Of a DNA stretch of 64,000 nucleotides, positions 53,838-62,232 are shown one piece after another. Positions within the stretch are counted from its first letter, which is position 1; each line of letters starts with the position of its first letter. The stretch lies in contig NZ_AXAZ01000018.1 in NCBI RefSeq assembly GCF_000473065.1, forward strand, positions 62,001-126,000. The letters are read 5' to 3'. This stretch comes from Bradyrhizobium sp. WSM1743 (GTDB taxonomy: Bacteria > Pseudomonadota > Alphaproteobacteria > Rhizobiales > Xanthobacteraceae). Under the pieces are notes generated by a model that searched no databases, was not told where the DNA came from, and saw only the letters and a program-made list of their open reading frames with translations. Position numbers and translations under genes: made by a program.

Positions 53838-54638
53838 TCAGCGCTTCCGCAGGATAACGTGATAGTCGCCGCGGCGGACGTCGGTGCCGCGCGGGAGCAC
53901 GGCATTCAGCACCGCGGCGCCGGCGTCGACCAGCGCCGCAAACAGCGGCTTGCGCCGGCGCATCTCGGGATAGCGCGGACTTTCGACCTCACGACGATAG
54001 ATCATCTCGAGGCCATTGGCGGCCGCGAATGCTTCGAGCCGGGGCAGCGTCACCAGCGGATGGAAGAACGTCGGGAACGGCGGCTCGCCGGGCAATCCGG
54101 CGTCCTTGATGCCGCGGATGTGCCGGTAGAACCAGACGTGAAACCAGTGCGGCGAATATTTGGTCACGACCCCCGAGAGCGAGCGCGGATTGGGTGCGCC
54201 GATCAGGATCATCCCGCCGCGCTTGAGCGCGTCACGAAAATTCAGGAGTGCGGCGTCGACGTTCGGCAGATGCTCGATCACGTTGTAGCAGATCACGAGT
54301 TCGAAGGTCTCGCGGCCGAAACGGTAGGTCTGGACGTCGCCGAGGATCGCCTCGTCGGCGTAGGTGTTGTTGCGGACCTGGTCCTCGTCGATGTCGACGA
54401 CGGTGACTTTGCTGCGGCTCAATAATTCCGGCGGCAGAACGCTGCACGAGCCGCCGCCGGCCTCATAGATGGCGAGCCGGTCCTGCGGCAGTTCGCGGCG
54501 CAGCAGGTCATGGACGGCGAGCAGGCTGTCGCGGGCTTCGCCGGGCACGAGATCATGAAGTGCCTGGGCATATGTCGCAGCCGCAGGGATTTGGATCGCC
54601 GTGGCTGTCGCGAAATCGATCGTGGCTGGCCTGTTCAT
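53838..54638 (-). CDS. class I SAM-dependent methyltransferase
   Basis: A 266-residue protein with the Rossmann-type SAM fold: motif I as IYEAGGGSCSVLP (about 57-69), KVTVVDIDEDQVRN as the acidic second-strand end, ELVICYNVIEHLPN as motif IV and GGMILIGAPNP as post-motif. It resembles the UbiE/COQ5-like methyltransferases found in polysaccharide clusters, which may methylate a sugar. It faces the GT2 gene at 54962 across a 323-bp gap containing a 22-bp palindrome, and is transcribed toward the ExoP promoter region. Confidence 0.87.
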   Translation of the reverse strand: MNRPATIDFATATAIQIPAAATYAQALHDLVPGEARDSLLAVHDLLRRELPQDRLAIYEAGGGSCSVLPPELLSRSKVTVVDIDEDQVRNNTYADEAILGDVQTYRFGRETFELVICYNVIEHLPNVDAALLNFRDALKRGGMILIGAPNPRSLSGVVTKYSPHWFHVWFYRHIRGIKDAGLPGEPPFPTFFHPLVTLPRLEAFAAANGLEMIYRREVESPRYPEMRRRKPLFAALVDAGAAVLNAVLPRGTDVRRGDYHVILRKR

Positions 54639-54961
54639 ATTTTCTGACCGCGCTTGTTCTATTCAAATTTACAGGAAAAAACGCGCCTGCCCGAAGAGCA
54701 AATCCGATGCCGCGCGGTCTCACCGGTCGCAGTGCTTACGGTCGGGTTAATGCGCATGCGCATTAACTACAGCATTGTTCATGTTGGGGCCGCGTCGGCG
54801 CATGGACCGGCAATTGCAGTATCACGCCCGGTAGATTTGCCGGCGATGTGCCGCTCGGCAGCCGTCTATTTTGGAACACATCTGTCCCGCGCCGATGTGT
54901 CGTCGTGGGGCGCGTGATCGAAGCAGGGCTTTTTCAATATATCTCGGACATCTAGAACGTC
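54639..54961. other. 323-bp divergent control region
   Basis: No gene is seen here. The gap separates divergent methyltransferase and glycosyltransferase genes, is more AT-rich than its surroundings in parts (TTCTATTCAAATTTACAGG near 54656), and contains the palindrome described at 54746-54767. Promoters for both genes must lie here. Confidence 0.5.
54746..54767. promoter_or_regulatory. 22-bp perfect palindrome in the EPS cluster
   Basis: The left arm GTTAATGCGCA is followed immediately by its exact reverse complement TGCGCATTAAC, with no spacer. It lies 108 bp from the methyltransferase start and 195 bp from the glycosyltransferase start. Its length and symmetry fit the operator of a dimeric regulator of exopolysaccharide genes, but no regulator gene is adjacent and I do not recognise the consensus. 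Confidence 0.6.
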
Positions 54962-55990
54962 ATGACATTGATCCCGACAGACCTGTCTGCCACGCGCATC
55001 TCGGATGCCGTGCGCGATCCCAACCGGGAGATCGCGGCGAGCTCTGCGGTCATCGACCTGTCGGTCGGCATCGTCGTCTGCATTCCCTGCTTCCGCCGTC
55101 CGCGGCACCTGCGGCTGACGCTGGAATCGCTGGCGAACCAGCGCACCCCGCGTTCCTTTGCCGTCGTCATGGTCGAGAACGATGCCGCGCGACGCGAAAG
55201 CGCGCCGGTTGCGGCGGAGTTTCTGGCCGCTGGAAGGCTCCAGGGCGTTTGCCTCATCGAGAAGCGGCAGGGGAACTGCCAGGCGATCAATGCTGCATTC
55301 GAGACGGCGCAGGGGCTGTTTCCCGCCGCGACCCGTTTCCTGATGATCGACGACGACGAGATCGCTTCGCCTGACTGGCTCGAACTGATGGTCCGCACTG
55401 CGGAGGCGACCGGCGCCGACGTGGTCGGCGGGCCGGTGCTGCCGGTCTTCGACGACGACAGCAAGCCCTGGCTTTCGCGTCATCCCGCCTTCTGTCCCGC
55501 CTACGACTACAGCGGTGCGGTGCCGCTGATCTACGGTTGCGGCAATTGTCTGATCACGCGTGCCGCCTTCGAACGGTTCGATCGTCCCGCGTTCGACCTG
55601 CGCTTCAATTTTCTCGGCGGCGGCGATTGTGATTTCTTCGTGCGGTGCCGTGACGCCGGCATGCTGTTCCACTGGACGGCGGAAGCTATCATCACGGAGA
55701 CCGTGCCGCGCAACCGCACCAGCCTCGGCTGGATCGCCAAGCGCGGCCTGCGCATCGGTGCGATCAACTATCGTGTGCAGTACAAGGCCGCGCGGAGCGC
55801 AGCGGCGCGGGCGCGGGTGTTCACGCAGATGCTTGGACGGCTGCCGCTGTCGCTGCTTCGCGCCGCAGCCCTCTTGACGTCGTCGAAAGCCGTCGTCGCG
55901 ATGCATCCCGTGATGGTCGCGTTTGGCGCCGCCTTGGCGGCCTTCGGCCTCGAGCCGAAGCCTTATGAGGCCTCGAAGATCGTATCTTGA
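54962..55990 (+). CDS. glycosyltransferase family 2
   Basis: A 342-residue GT-A transferase. It starts with VGIVVCIPCFRRPRHLRLTL, followed by FAVVMVENDA, the acidic D-x-D-type motif RFLMIDDDEIASPDWLEL and FLGGGDCDFFVRC for the acceptor side. Two C-terminal hydrophobic segments (LLRAAALLTSSKAVVAM, VAFGAALAAFGLE) may tether it to the membrane. It should add a sugar from a nucleotide donor to the growing lipid-linked repeat unit. It is convergent with the next GT2 gene. Confidence 0.9.
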   Translation: MTLIPTDLSATRISDAVRDPNREIAASSAVIDLSVGIVVCIPCFRRPRHLRLTLESLANQRTPRSFAVVMVENDAARRESAPVAAEFLAAGRLQGVCLIEKRQGNCQAINAAFETAQGLFPAATRFLMIDDDEIASPDWLELMVRTAEATGADVVGGPVLPVFDDDSKPWLSRHPAFCPAYDYSGAVPLIYGCGNCLITRAAFERFDRPAFDLRFNFLGGGDCDFFVRCRDAGMLFHWTAEAIITETVPRNRTSLGWIAKRGLRIGAINYRVQYKAARSAAARARVFTQMLGRLPLSLLRAAALLTSSKAVVAMHPVMVAFGAALAAFGLEPKPYEASKIVS

Positions 55991-56002
55991 CGCGGCGACG
56001 GA

Positions 56003-56989
56003 CTAGATGCCGAAACGGGCGAGGGCGATCCGGATTGCGGAGCGTGGCAGCGATTTGGGCGACCGCCGGCCGATCATTGCCAGATAAGTGAAGGCTTCGC
56101 GATATCTGCCGAAGCGAATCGCTTGCATCGCCGAATAGGTGACGAGATGAATCTCGGCAGCCTGGCGCAACCCACGCGCCGCGCCCTCGGGGAGTCTCGC
56201 CAGGATCAGGCCGTCATCGAAGACACGTGCGACCGCCGGCAAGAAATCCTGCGGAGTTCGCACCGCCGCGTTCATCGTGTTGGCCGTATGCAGGCGATAG
56301 TCCAGCAGTAGCTTTGGCGCGAATTCGAACTCGCCGATTGCCGCAAGCCGGCACCAGCAATGCCAGTCCTCGCAATATCTGAGCGAGACGTCGAAACCGC
56401 CGATGGCGCGGAAAGCCTCCGCACGAGTGAGCACGATGCCACCGTTGACGATGAAGTTCCCGGCCGTGAGCCGCACCAGCACGTCGCCGGATGGTTTGCG
56501 GCGTACCTTCAACAGCTCGCGCCGGCCGATCTGTCGTCCCTCGCTGTCGATCGTGTTGTAGTCGCCGTAGACGAGAACTGCGCGCGGCGCGCCGCGCGCT
56601 GCCGCCAGAAGCGCCGCCACCGCGCCGGGGCGCAGGCGGTCGTCGGCATCCAGGAAGAGCAGCCACTCGCCGCTCGCATGCCGCGCGCCGAGATTGCGCG
56701 CCGCCGAGACACCCGCGGAATCGTTATGGATGAAGCGCAACCGCGAGTCACGCACGTCCCGGACGATTGCAACGGTTTCGTCGGTCGAGCCGTCGTCCAC
56801 GACGATCACCTCGGTCACCTCGCGTTGCGCCAGAGCGCTGGCGAGGGTTTCGCCGACATAGGCTGCCGCGTTCTTGGCGGGAATGACGACGGACACCGAT
56901 GTGGCTGAGCCGACCTGAAGCGGGAGGCGCGCCGACGCTGCCGCGCGGGAGGCGGCGGGCAGTTCGAGAACGTCTTCGGCGGTGATCAA
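56003..56989 (-). CDS. glycosyltransferase family 2
   Basis: A transferase with a GT-A core: SVSVVIPAKNAAAYVGETLA, EVIVVDDGSTDETVAIV, AGVSAARNLGARHASGEWLLFLDADDRL (D-x-D) and YCEDWHCWCRL. The start is uncertain. A TTG at 56989 gives 328 residues and leaves the palindrome at 57046 outside the gene; the frame remains open to 57097, but the added 36 residues are Cys/Arg-rich and do not resemble the family. It is divergent from the glycosyltransferase gene at 57208. Sugar specificity is unknown. Confidence 0.85.
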   Translation of the reverse strand: MITAEDVLELPAASRAAASARLPLQVGSATSVSVVIPAKNAAAYVGETLASALAQREVTEVIVVDDGSTDETVAIVRDVRDSRLRFIHNDSAGVSAARNLGARHASGEWLLFLDADDRLRPGAVAALLAAARGAPRAVLVYGDYNTIDSEGRQIGRRELLKVRRKPSGDVLVRLTAGNFIVNGGIVLTRAEAFRAIGGFDVSLRYCEDWHCWCRLAAIGEFEFAPKLLLDYRLHTANTMNAAVRTPQDFLPAVARVFDDGLILARLPEGAARGLRQAAEIHLVTYSAMQAIRFGRYREAFTYLAMIGRRSPKSLPRSAIRIALARFGI

Positions 56990-57045
56990 GCTACGGCTCG
57001 TCTTTAATGATCTGTTAACCAGGACCTGTTTGCCGCGCTGGCAAT

Positions 57046-57061
57046 GCTTGCGATCGCAAGC
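57046..57061. promoter_or_regulatory. 16-bp palindrome GCTTGCGA/TCGCAAGC
   Basis: A perfect palindrome between two divergent glycosyltransferase genes, 56 bp upstream of the TTG start used for the left gene. It may be an operator for one or both. If the left gene really begins at 57097 the site would be inside its coding sequence. Confidence 0.4.
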
Positions 57062-57207
57062 CCGGCCGCAGACGGATGATACTCGCATTGCGGGCAAACC
57101 GTTGCCGGGAAGGCCTGTGCGCCGCCGGTTTCGTAGAATAGCGTTAAGCCGCTGGCATTAAGGCTGTGGCAAATTTGGAGGAGTGCGACAGCCGGTCCCA
57201 TGCGAGA

Positions 57208-58341
57208 ATGCGGATCGGACTGCCGCGGATGGATCCAGTGCCCGCAAAGACATTCGAACACGCCCCCGATACGATGATCCTGAACCTCTTCTATGAGGAC
57301 AAGGACGACCGCTGGTTTCCCGGCGACCGGCATCTGCGGCGCATCGCCCGCCGGTTGCTGCTCGGCGAGCCGCGCATGAGCGGTCAGCTTCGCGTGTTCC
57401 TCAATCTCTGTGCGGGGCTTGACCGGCTCGGCATCCGCTACCGCGTCAACGACTACGGTTACATTGCGCAACATCCCGACGAGCTCGCCTGCATCATCGG
57501 CCGCACCTTCCTGCTCGGCAAGTTCGCGTGGAAGAACCCGATCCTGCTCGGCGTTGCCGCCCACAATCATCCGCTCGATGACCCCGATCTGTTCAAGCGT
57601 CTGCCGGTGAAGAAGGTCGTGGTGCCCGGCCCCTGGTATGTCGACATGTACCGGCCATATTGGCCCGATACGGAGGCCTGGCCCGTCGGCATCGATACGG
57701 ATCTCTGGGCACCGCCGGCGCCATCACAAAAGACTGTCGATGTCTTGATCTACGATAAGGTTTACTGGGACCGCGAGCGCTATGCGCCGGAGATGATCGA
57801 GCCCGTTCGCGCCCGGCTGCGCGGCGAGGGCCGCTCCTTCACCGAGTTGCGTTACGGCAGCTACAAGGAAGAAGACTATCAGGCTGCACTGGCGCGTTCG
57901 CGGGCGATGATCTTTTTGTGCCAGAGCGAGAGCCAGGGCATCGCCTATCAGCAGGCCTTGTCCTGCGGCGTGCCGGTGTTTGCCTGGGATCCGGGCGGGC
58001 CATGGCGCGATCCCGATTATTATCCGCACCGGGTGAGGTTCGCGCCGGTATCGTCGGTACCGTATTGGGACGAACGCTGCGGCGCCAAGTTTACCGACAT
58101 CGCGGGGTTCGAAGCGGGTTGGGAAGGTTTCTGGGCCGGGTGCGCCGCGGGCGAGTTCGATCCGCGCGGTTACATCCTGGACAATCTCACGCTGGAGCAA
58201 CGGGCGCTGCAATACTACGAGATCGCGCGGAGCATCGTGCGGCAGCCAGCGGTATCGCAGACCTCCGGCAGGCCCGTTGACGGACGCTTAACAGAGCTGA
58301 GCCAGGACGCCGAGCTTCTCCGGCGTCACGAAATGTCTTGA
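57208..58341 (+). CDS. glycosyltransferase (GT4-like)
   Basis: A 377-residue protein with the second-half features of a GT-B glycosyltransferase: KKVVVPGPWYVDMYRPYW, AWPVGIDTDLWAPP, DVLIYDKVYWDRERY, RAMIFLCQSESQGIAYQQAL (EX7E-like region), SCGVPVFAWDPGG. No signal peptide. Homology is clear from ILNLFYEDKDDRWFPG. The ATG at 57208 is chosen, with GGAGGAG at 57175 rather far upstream; ATG 57229 and a GTG at 57166 are alternatives. It is packed 3 bp before the polymerase gene and shares its transcript. Confidence 0.85.
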   Translation: MRIGLPRMDPVPAKTFEHAPDTMILNLFYEDKDDRWFPGDRHLRRIARRLLLGEPRMSGQLRVFLNLCAGLDRLGIRYRVNDYGYIAQHPDELACIIGRTFLLGKFAWKNPILLGVAAHNHPLDDPDLFKRLPVKKVVVPGPWYVDMYRPYWPDTEAWPVGIDTDLWAPPAPSQKTVDVLIYDKVYWDRERYAPEMIEPVRARLRGEGRSFTELRYGSYKEEDYQAALARSRAMIFLCQSESQGIAYQQALSCGVPVFAWDPGGPWRDPDYYPHRVRFAPVSSVPYWDERCGAKFTDIAGFEAGWEGFWAGCAAGEFDPRGYILDNLTLEQRALQYYEIARSIVRQPAVSQTSGRPVDGRLTELSQDAELLRRHEMS

Positions 58342-58344
58342 GCC

Positions 58345-59697
58345 ATGGACCGCAGCGCCGCCGGCATGACTGACGTCGAGGCCCGATCGTTGAGCCATGT
58401 CCTGCGCGATCGCCTTGCGGGGCTCAATGCCGCGCAGGTGGCGCGCTGCCTCGTCGCGGTCGGGGCGCTGCTGCTGGTTCTGGTGACGCTCGATCCGTTT
58501 CCGGACCTGCGCAATCCCGACGTCACCGCCATCGTCGGTGGACGAATGGCGCTGACCTATATCGCCTGGAGCCTCCTGGCTGCGGTCGCAATGCTGTGCG
58601 TCGCCGCCTCGGATGCCCCCGCGCTGAAGAGCCTGCTGACACCGCTTCATCTCTGCCTCCTGGGCTGGCTGGTGATCAACATCGTCTTCTCCGAGAGTCG
58701 CGGCGTTTCGATCCAGCGATTCGTGCTCGCGGCCAGCGTGACGTCGCTCGCCGTCTTGTTGCCGTTGCTGCCGCCGACGCAGCGCAGCTTCAACCTTTGC
58801 CTGGGTGCCGCCGCGCTCGTGCTGCTTGCGCTTTGCTATCTCGGCGTCTTCCTCGCGCCGCAATATTCGATCCACACGGCCCTCGACGTCACCGAGCCGC
58901 AGCTGGCCGGCGATTGGCGCGGCAGCTTTGGTCACAAGAACATCGCCTCGGCCGTGATGACCATCCTGGTCTATGTCGGCATCTACCTGTCCGCCGTTGG
59001 CTCGTTCGTGATGGGGCCGGCGATCGCCGCGCTAGCCGGCACCTTCCTGATCTTCACTGGCGGCAAGACGTCGTCGGTGCTGTGCCTTGCGATCTACGCT
59101 CTCGCCTCACTGGTCTATGTCACGCCAGGACTGCGGCTGAAGCGGATCATCTGCTTCGTGCCGCTGGTCGCGATGAACCTGTTGACCGTCGGCAGTGTCC
59201 TTAGCCCGGCGCTCGGGGCGATGACGCGGTTGCTTCCGCTCGATCCCACCTTCACCGGCCGTTCCGCCATCTGGGAGTTCGCGCTCGCGGCGGTCGCCGA
59301 GAAGCCGATCATCGGTCACGGCTATGCAGCGTTCTGGGACGACGTAAGTGCGCGGCAGACCGCCCAGGGCGCCGAATGGGCGACGTCCGCGGCGCACAGC
59401 CACAACAGCTATCTCGATCTCGCGGTCACCATCGGCCTGCCGGGATTGATGCTCGTGATCCTCGTCTTCGTGCTCGCACCGCTCGGCAATTTCCAGACGG
59501 CACAGGCTCACAGCCGCAGTGGCGCACTAGCCAAGCTGTTCCTGACCGTGTGGTTGTTCGGCCTGTATTACGGCGCTACCGAGACCTTCCTGCTCGAACG
59601 GCAGAATCCGATCTGGTTCATGTTCGCGCTTGCCGTGGCCGGCCTGCATTTCCTGGCGAGGTTCCAATGCGTCGAGCAGATCGAATCGAAACGCTGA
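58345..59697 (+). CDS. O-antigen ligase / ExoQ-like polysaccharide polymerase
   Basis: A 450-residue integral membrane protein with about ten spans. It carries the Wzy/WaaL-family loop GDWRGSFGHKNIAS and the downstream AAHSHNSYLDLAVTIGLPGL motif, with FTGGKTSS between them; this layout is typical of ExoQ-type proteins that polymerise repeat units in the periplasm. It starts 3 bp after the GT4-like gene. It is the only polymerase candidate in the window, and pairs logically with the Wzz-type ExoP-like protein encoded at 51186-53558. Confidence 0.9.
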   Translation: MDRSAAGMTDVEARSLSHVLRDRLAGLNAAQVARCLVAVGALLLVLVTLDPFPDLRNPDVTAIVGGRMALTYIAWSLLAAVAMLCVAASDAPALKSLLTPLHLCLLGWLVINIVFSESRGVSIQRFVLAASVTSLAVLLPLLPPTQRSFNLCLGAAALVLLALCYLGVFLAPQYSIHTALDVTEPQLAGDWRGSFGHKNIASAVMTILVYVGIYLSAVGSFVMGPAIAALAGTFLIFTGGKTSSVLCLAIYALASLVYVTPGLRLKRIICFVPLVAMNLLTVGSVLSPALGAMTRLLPLDPTFTGRSAIWEFALAAVAEKPIIGHGYAAFWDDVSARQTAQGAEWATSAAHSHNSYLDLAVTIGLPGLMLVILVFVLAPLGNFQTAQAHSRSGALAKLFLTVWLFGLYYGATETFLLERQNPIWFMFALAVAGLHFLARFQCVEQIESKR

Positions 59698-59719
59698 CAG
59701 CTTGTCGCAGGCGGCGGTG

Positions 59720-60952
59720 ATGGAGGCATCGGTTAACGGGTCGTCAGCTGTGGTCGGCGATAAACATCGGCTATCTGGAGCCATTCAGCAATCGCATGCA
59801 CCGTGGATGACCTTCCTTAGCGTTGAGCAGTTAGACGGCCAGGTGTCCAGCACGGCAGGAATCGCAGTCGATTTCGTGCGTGACTGGCGGCAGGCGGCCT
59901 CGCGCCTGAACTCCGGGCACCGCACCGCGTTCCAGCATGTTGACTGGCTCGGCGCCTGGTACGAGGCGTTTCACGACGTCGCTCAGCTGATCGCCGTGAT
60001 CTCCGATGTCGCCACGGGGAAGGATATCGCGGTTGTGCCGATGATCAGCCATATCAGGGCCGGCATCCGCATCGTCGAATTCGCGGACCTCGGCGTCTCC
60101 GACAATAACGCACCGATTCTGGCGCTCGATGCCGCGTTGGACGCGGGGGCGACGGATGCGATCACCAAGGCGCTGATCGGCGCATTGCGCGCGCTGCCCG
60201 ACCGTTTCGATCTGCTCCGCCTGAAGAAGATGCCGGCTCAGGTCGGCGGCAAGCCGAACCCGCTGGTGTCGCGCGGCCGGATCGGATCCTCCTCGCTCAA
60301 TGGCAATCTCGTATTGATGGGCGACGGCTATGATGACTATCAGGCCTCGATCAAGCGCCTGCAGATGCCGCGCTGCTGGCGGGTGTTCAACCGTCATACT
60401 GGCGCGCGGTTCGAGATCGCCGCGAATGTCGCGCGCGCGCATGAACTGCTGGATGTGATGGATGTCCAGCAACAGGCACGCATGCGAAAGCTCGGCTCGC
60501 CATTCGTTCTCAACGACAAGACCCATGCGCGATTCTATCGCGAGGTCGTCCGCCATGGCCTTGCGGAAGGCTATGCCATGGTCTCGGCGCTGGTGTGCGA
60601 CGCGGGCGTCGTCGCCACCGCGCTCGGCGTCAAGCATGGCGCGACCTATTTCCTGCTGCGTATCAGCCATGCCGGCGATCCATGGTCGAGCTGCTCGCCG
60701 GGTCTGCTCGTCACCGAGCGCACCATGGCGGCCCTGCATGCGCAAGGCGTGCGCCGTTTCGACCTCAGCATCGGCAATCAAGCCTACAAGCGTCGTTTCG
60801 GTGCCGTGAGGGTACCGCTGACCGATGTCAGCGTCGCGCTATCCTGGCGCGGGGCTCCTTACGCATGGCGCGATCATGCCGCGCAGGGCCTGCGCCGCTA
60901 TCCGAAGCTCGCCTCCCTCGCAGCACGAGCGATGGGCAAGGGAACGCGCTGA
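59720..60952 (+). CDS. CelD/BcsL-like GNAT-family acetyltransferase
   Basis: A 410-residue protein with the Acetyltransf_6 layout: an N-terminal part with FQHVDWLGAWYEAFHDV, and a C-terminal GNAT fold with RFYREVVRHGLAEGYAM, VATALGVKHGATYFLLRIS and FDLSIGNQAYKRRFGA. Members found in cellulose or EPS clusters are thought to acetylate the polymer or its precursor. The ATG at 59720 is used (GGCGG close upstream). It lies 22 bp after the polymerase gene and completes the right end of the EPS block. Confidence 0.87.
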   Translation: MEASVNGSSAVVGDKHRLSGAIQQSHAPWMTFLSVEQLDGQVSSTAGIAVDFVRDWRQAASRLNSGHRTAFQHVDWLGAWYEAFHDVAQLIAVISDVATGKDIAVVPMISHIRAGIRIVEFADLGVSDNNAPILALDAALDAGATDAITKALIGALRALPDRFDLLRLKKMPAQVGGKPNPLVSRGRIGSSSLNGNLVLMGDGYDDYQASIKRLQMPRCWRVFNRHTGARFEIAANVARAHELLDVMDVQQQARMRKLGSPFVLNDKTHARFYREVVRHGLAEGYAMVSALVCDAGVVATALGVKHGATYFLLRISHAGDPWSSCSPGLLVTERTMAALHAQGVRRFDLSIGNQAYKRRFGAVRVPLTDVSVALSWRGAPYAWRDHAAQGLRRYPKLASLAARAMGKGTR

Positions 60953-60978
60953 CGCTGTCCCGTTATCGTTTTCGCTCG

Positions 60979-61518
60979 TCATCTGGCCAGGCCCGCACGA
61001 AAGGCATCCAGCAACGCGCGTCCCTGCGGCCAGTCGCCGAGTCCACTCGATGCATTGACGTGACCGAATGCGCCCAGCACGATGAGACCGGACTGCCAAT
61101 CGCGCGCTCGTCGCTGTGCCGTCTCGAGCTCGCCATAGGGATCGTTCGTGCTGGCGATGATGAGCGAGGGAAAGCGCAGCGCGCGGTTCGGCACCGGCCT
61201 GAACGCGGTGGCCTCCACGGGAAAATTGGCGCCGTCGGGATCGGGCACCGCGACCAGGATGGCGCCCGCGATCGCGGACGGGAAGCGTGCGGCCCAGTGC
61301 GCCACGAGCAGACAGGCAAGGCTGTGTGCGACCAGCACAGGCGGCTTCGCGCAGCGCCTGACCGTTCGCTCCAACGATTGCTCCCAGTCGCCGAGGTCGG
61401 GCTGGTCCCAGCTCGCCGGCTGAAACCGCGTGAAGCGCGCATCCGTGCGCTCCCAGATCGTCTGCCAATGGGTATCGCCGGAGCCGCCGAGACCGGGCAA
61501 GGTGATGATGTCGTGCAT
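60979..61518 (-). CDS. RBBP9/YdeN-type serine hydrolase
   Basis: A 179-residue small alpha/beta hydrolase. It has the short N-terminus ITLPGLGGSGDTHWQTIWE, nucleophile serine in LVAHSLACLLVAHW, the acidic residue in IIASTNDPYGEL and histidine in AFGHVNASSGLGDWPQG, all features of the RBBP9/YdeN (DUF1234-like) family. The substrate is unknown. The ATG at 61518 is preferred over a frame extending to 61605 because homology starts there, and GGGA lies 6 bp upstream. It is divergent from an Lrp-type regulator. Confidence 0.9.
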   Translation of the reverse strand: MHDIITLPGLGGSGDTHWQTIWERTDARFTRFQPASWDQPDLGDWEQSLERTVRRCAKPPVLVAHSLACLLVAHWAARFPSAIAGAILVAVPDPDGANFPVEATAFRPVPNRALRFPSLIIASTNDPYGELETAQRRARDWQSGLIVLGAFGHVNASSGLGDWPQGRALLDAFRAGLAR

Positions 61519-61640
61519 GATCGTCCCGTGATATCTGAGATGGAGACGCAGTGTGACCGGTCCCGGTTCTGCGTTACATGGCAAGTCATCGGCGGAATCG
61601 ATCATCGGCCGATGATCTCAAGGTGGAATGGAGAATTCGG

Positions 61641-62117
61641 TTGGATCGTTTCGGGAGCATCGACGCCAAGGATCTGAAGATCCTGGAGGCGCTGCAAGCC
61701 AATGCGCGCGTGCCGTTGTCAGAGCTTGGTCGGTCTGTCGGGCTGTCCCAGCCGGCCGTCTCCGAACGCGTCAAGCGGCTTGAGGAAGCCGGGATCATCG
61801 AAGGCTACGGCGCCCGGATCAATCCGCGCGCGCTTGGGCTCGGCCTGATGGCGGTGGTGCGTCTGCGCACCACGCATGAGCACATCAAGACCTGTCTCAA
61901 GCGGTTCGGAGAGATTCCCCACATCATCGAGGTTCATCGCGTGACGGGCGATGATTGCTTCGTGCTCAAAGTGCTGGTTCCCGCCCCGGAAGACCTCGAG
62001 ACGATCGTGGATCGCATTGCCGGCTTTGGCGCCGTCACGACCTCGCTGGTGCTGCGGAGCGAGCCAGTGCGGCCGATCGGCCGAGAGCTGATCAGAAAGA
62101 GAGCCGAACGCGGTTGA
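61641..62117 (+). CDS. Lrp/AsnC family transcriptional regulator
   Basis: A 158-residue regulator. Helix-turn-helix DLKILEALQANARVPLSELG then RSVGLSQPAVSERVKRLEEA is followed by the RAM domain (IPHIIEVHRVTGDDCFVLKV). The start is a TTG at 61641 with TGGAG 7 bp upstream; a longer frame adds a basic leader unlike the family. It is divergent from the RBBP9-like hydrolase gene 122 bp away and may control it. Confidence 0.9.
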   Translation: MDRFGSIDAKDLKILEALQANARVPLSELGRSVGLSQPAVSERVKRLEEAGIIEGYGARINPRALGLGLMAVVRLRTTHEHIKTCLKRFGEIPHIIEVHRVTGDDCFVLKVLVPAPEDLETIVDRIAGFGAVTTSLVLRSEPVRPIGRELIRKRAERG

Positions 62118-62232
62118 GCGCCTGCCCGCGCGATCCGCAAAGTCACCGCGCCGTCACAAAGCCATCGATTGCGCCGAGCTTTCGATTATCGCACGCGTTG
62201 TGTTATCGTCGCTTCCGCTTTCCGGAGGCGAC

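Noticed and set aside
54746..54767. A lux-box reading of the palindrome
   Set aside because: It does not match a known LuxR-type consensus and no luxR/luxI genes are nearby, so it is left as an unassigned operator.
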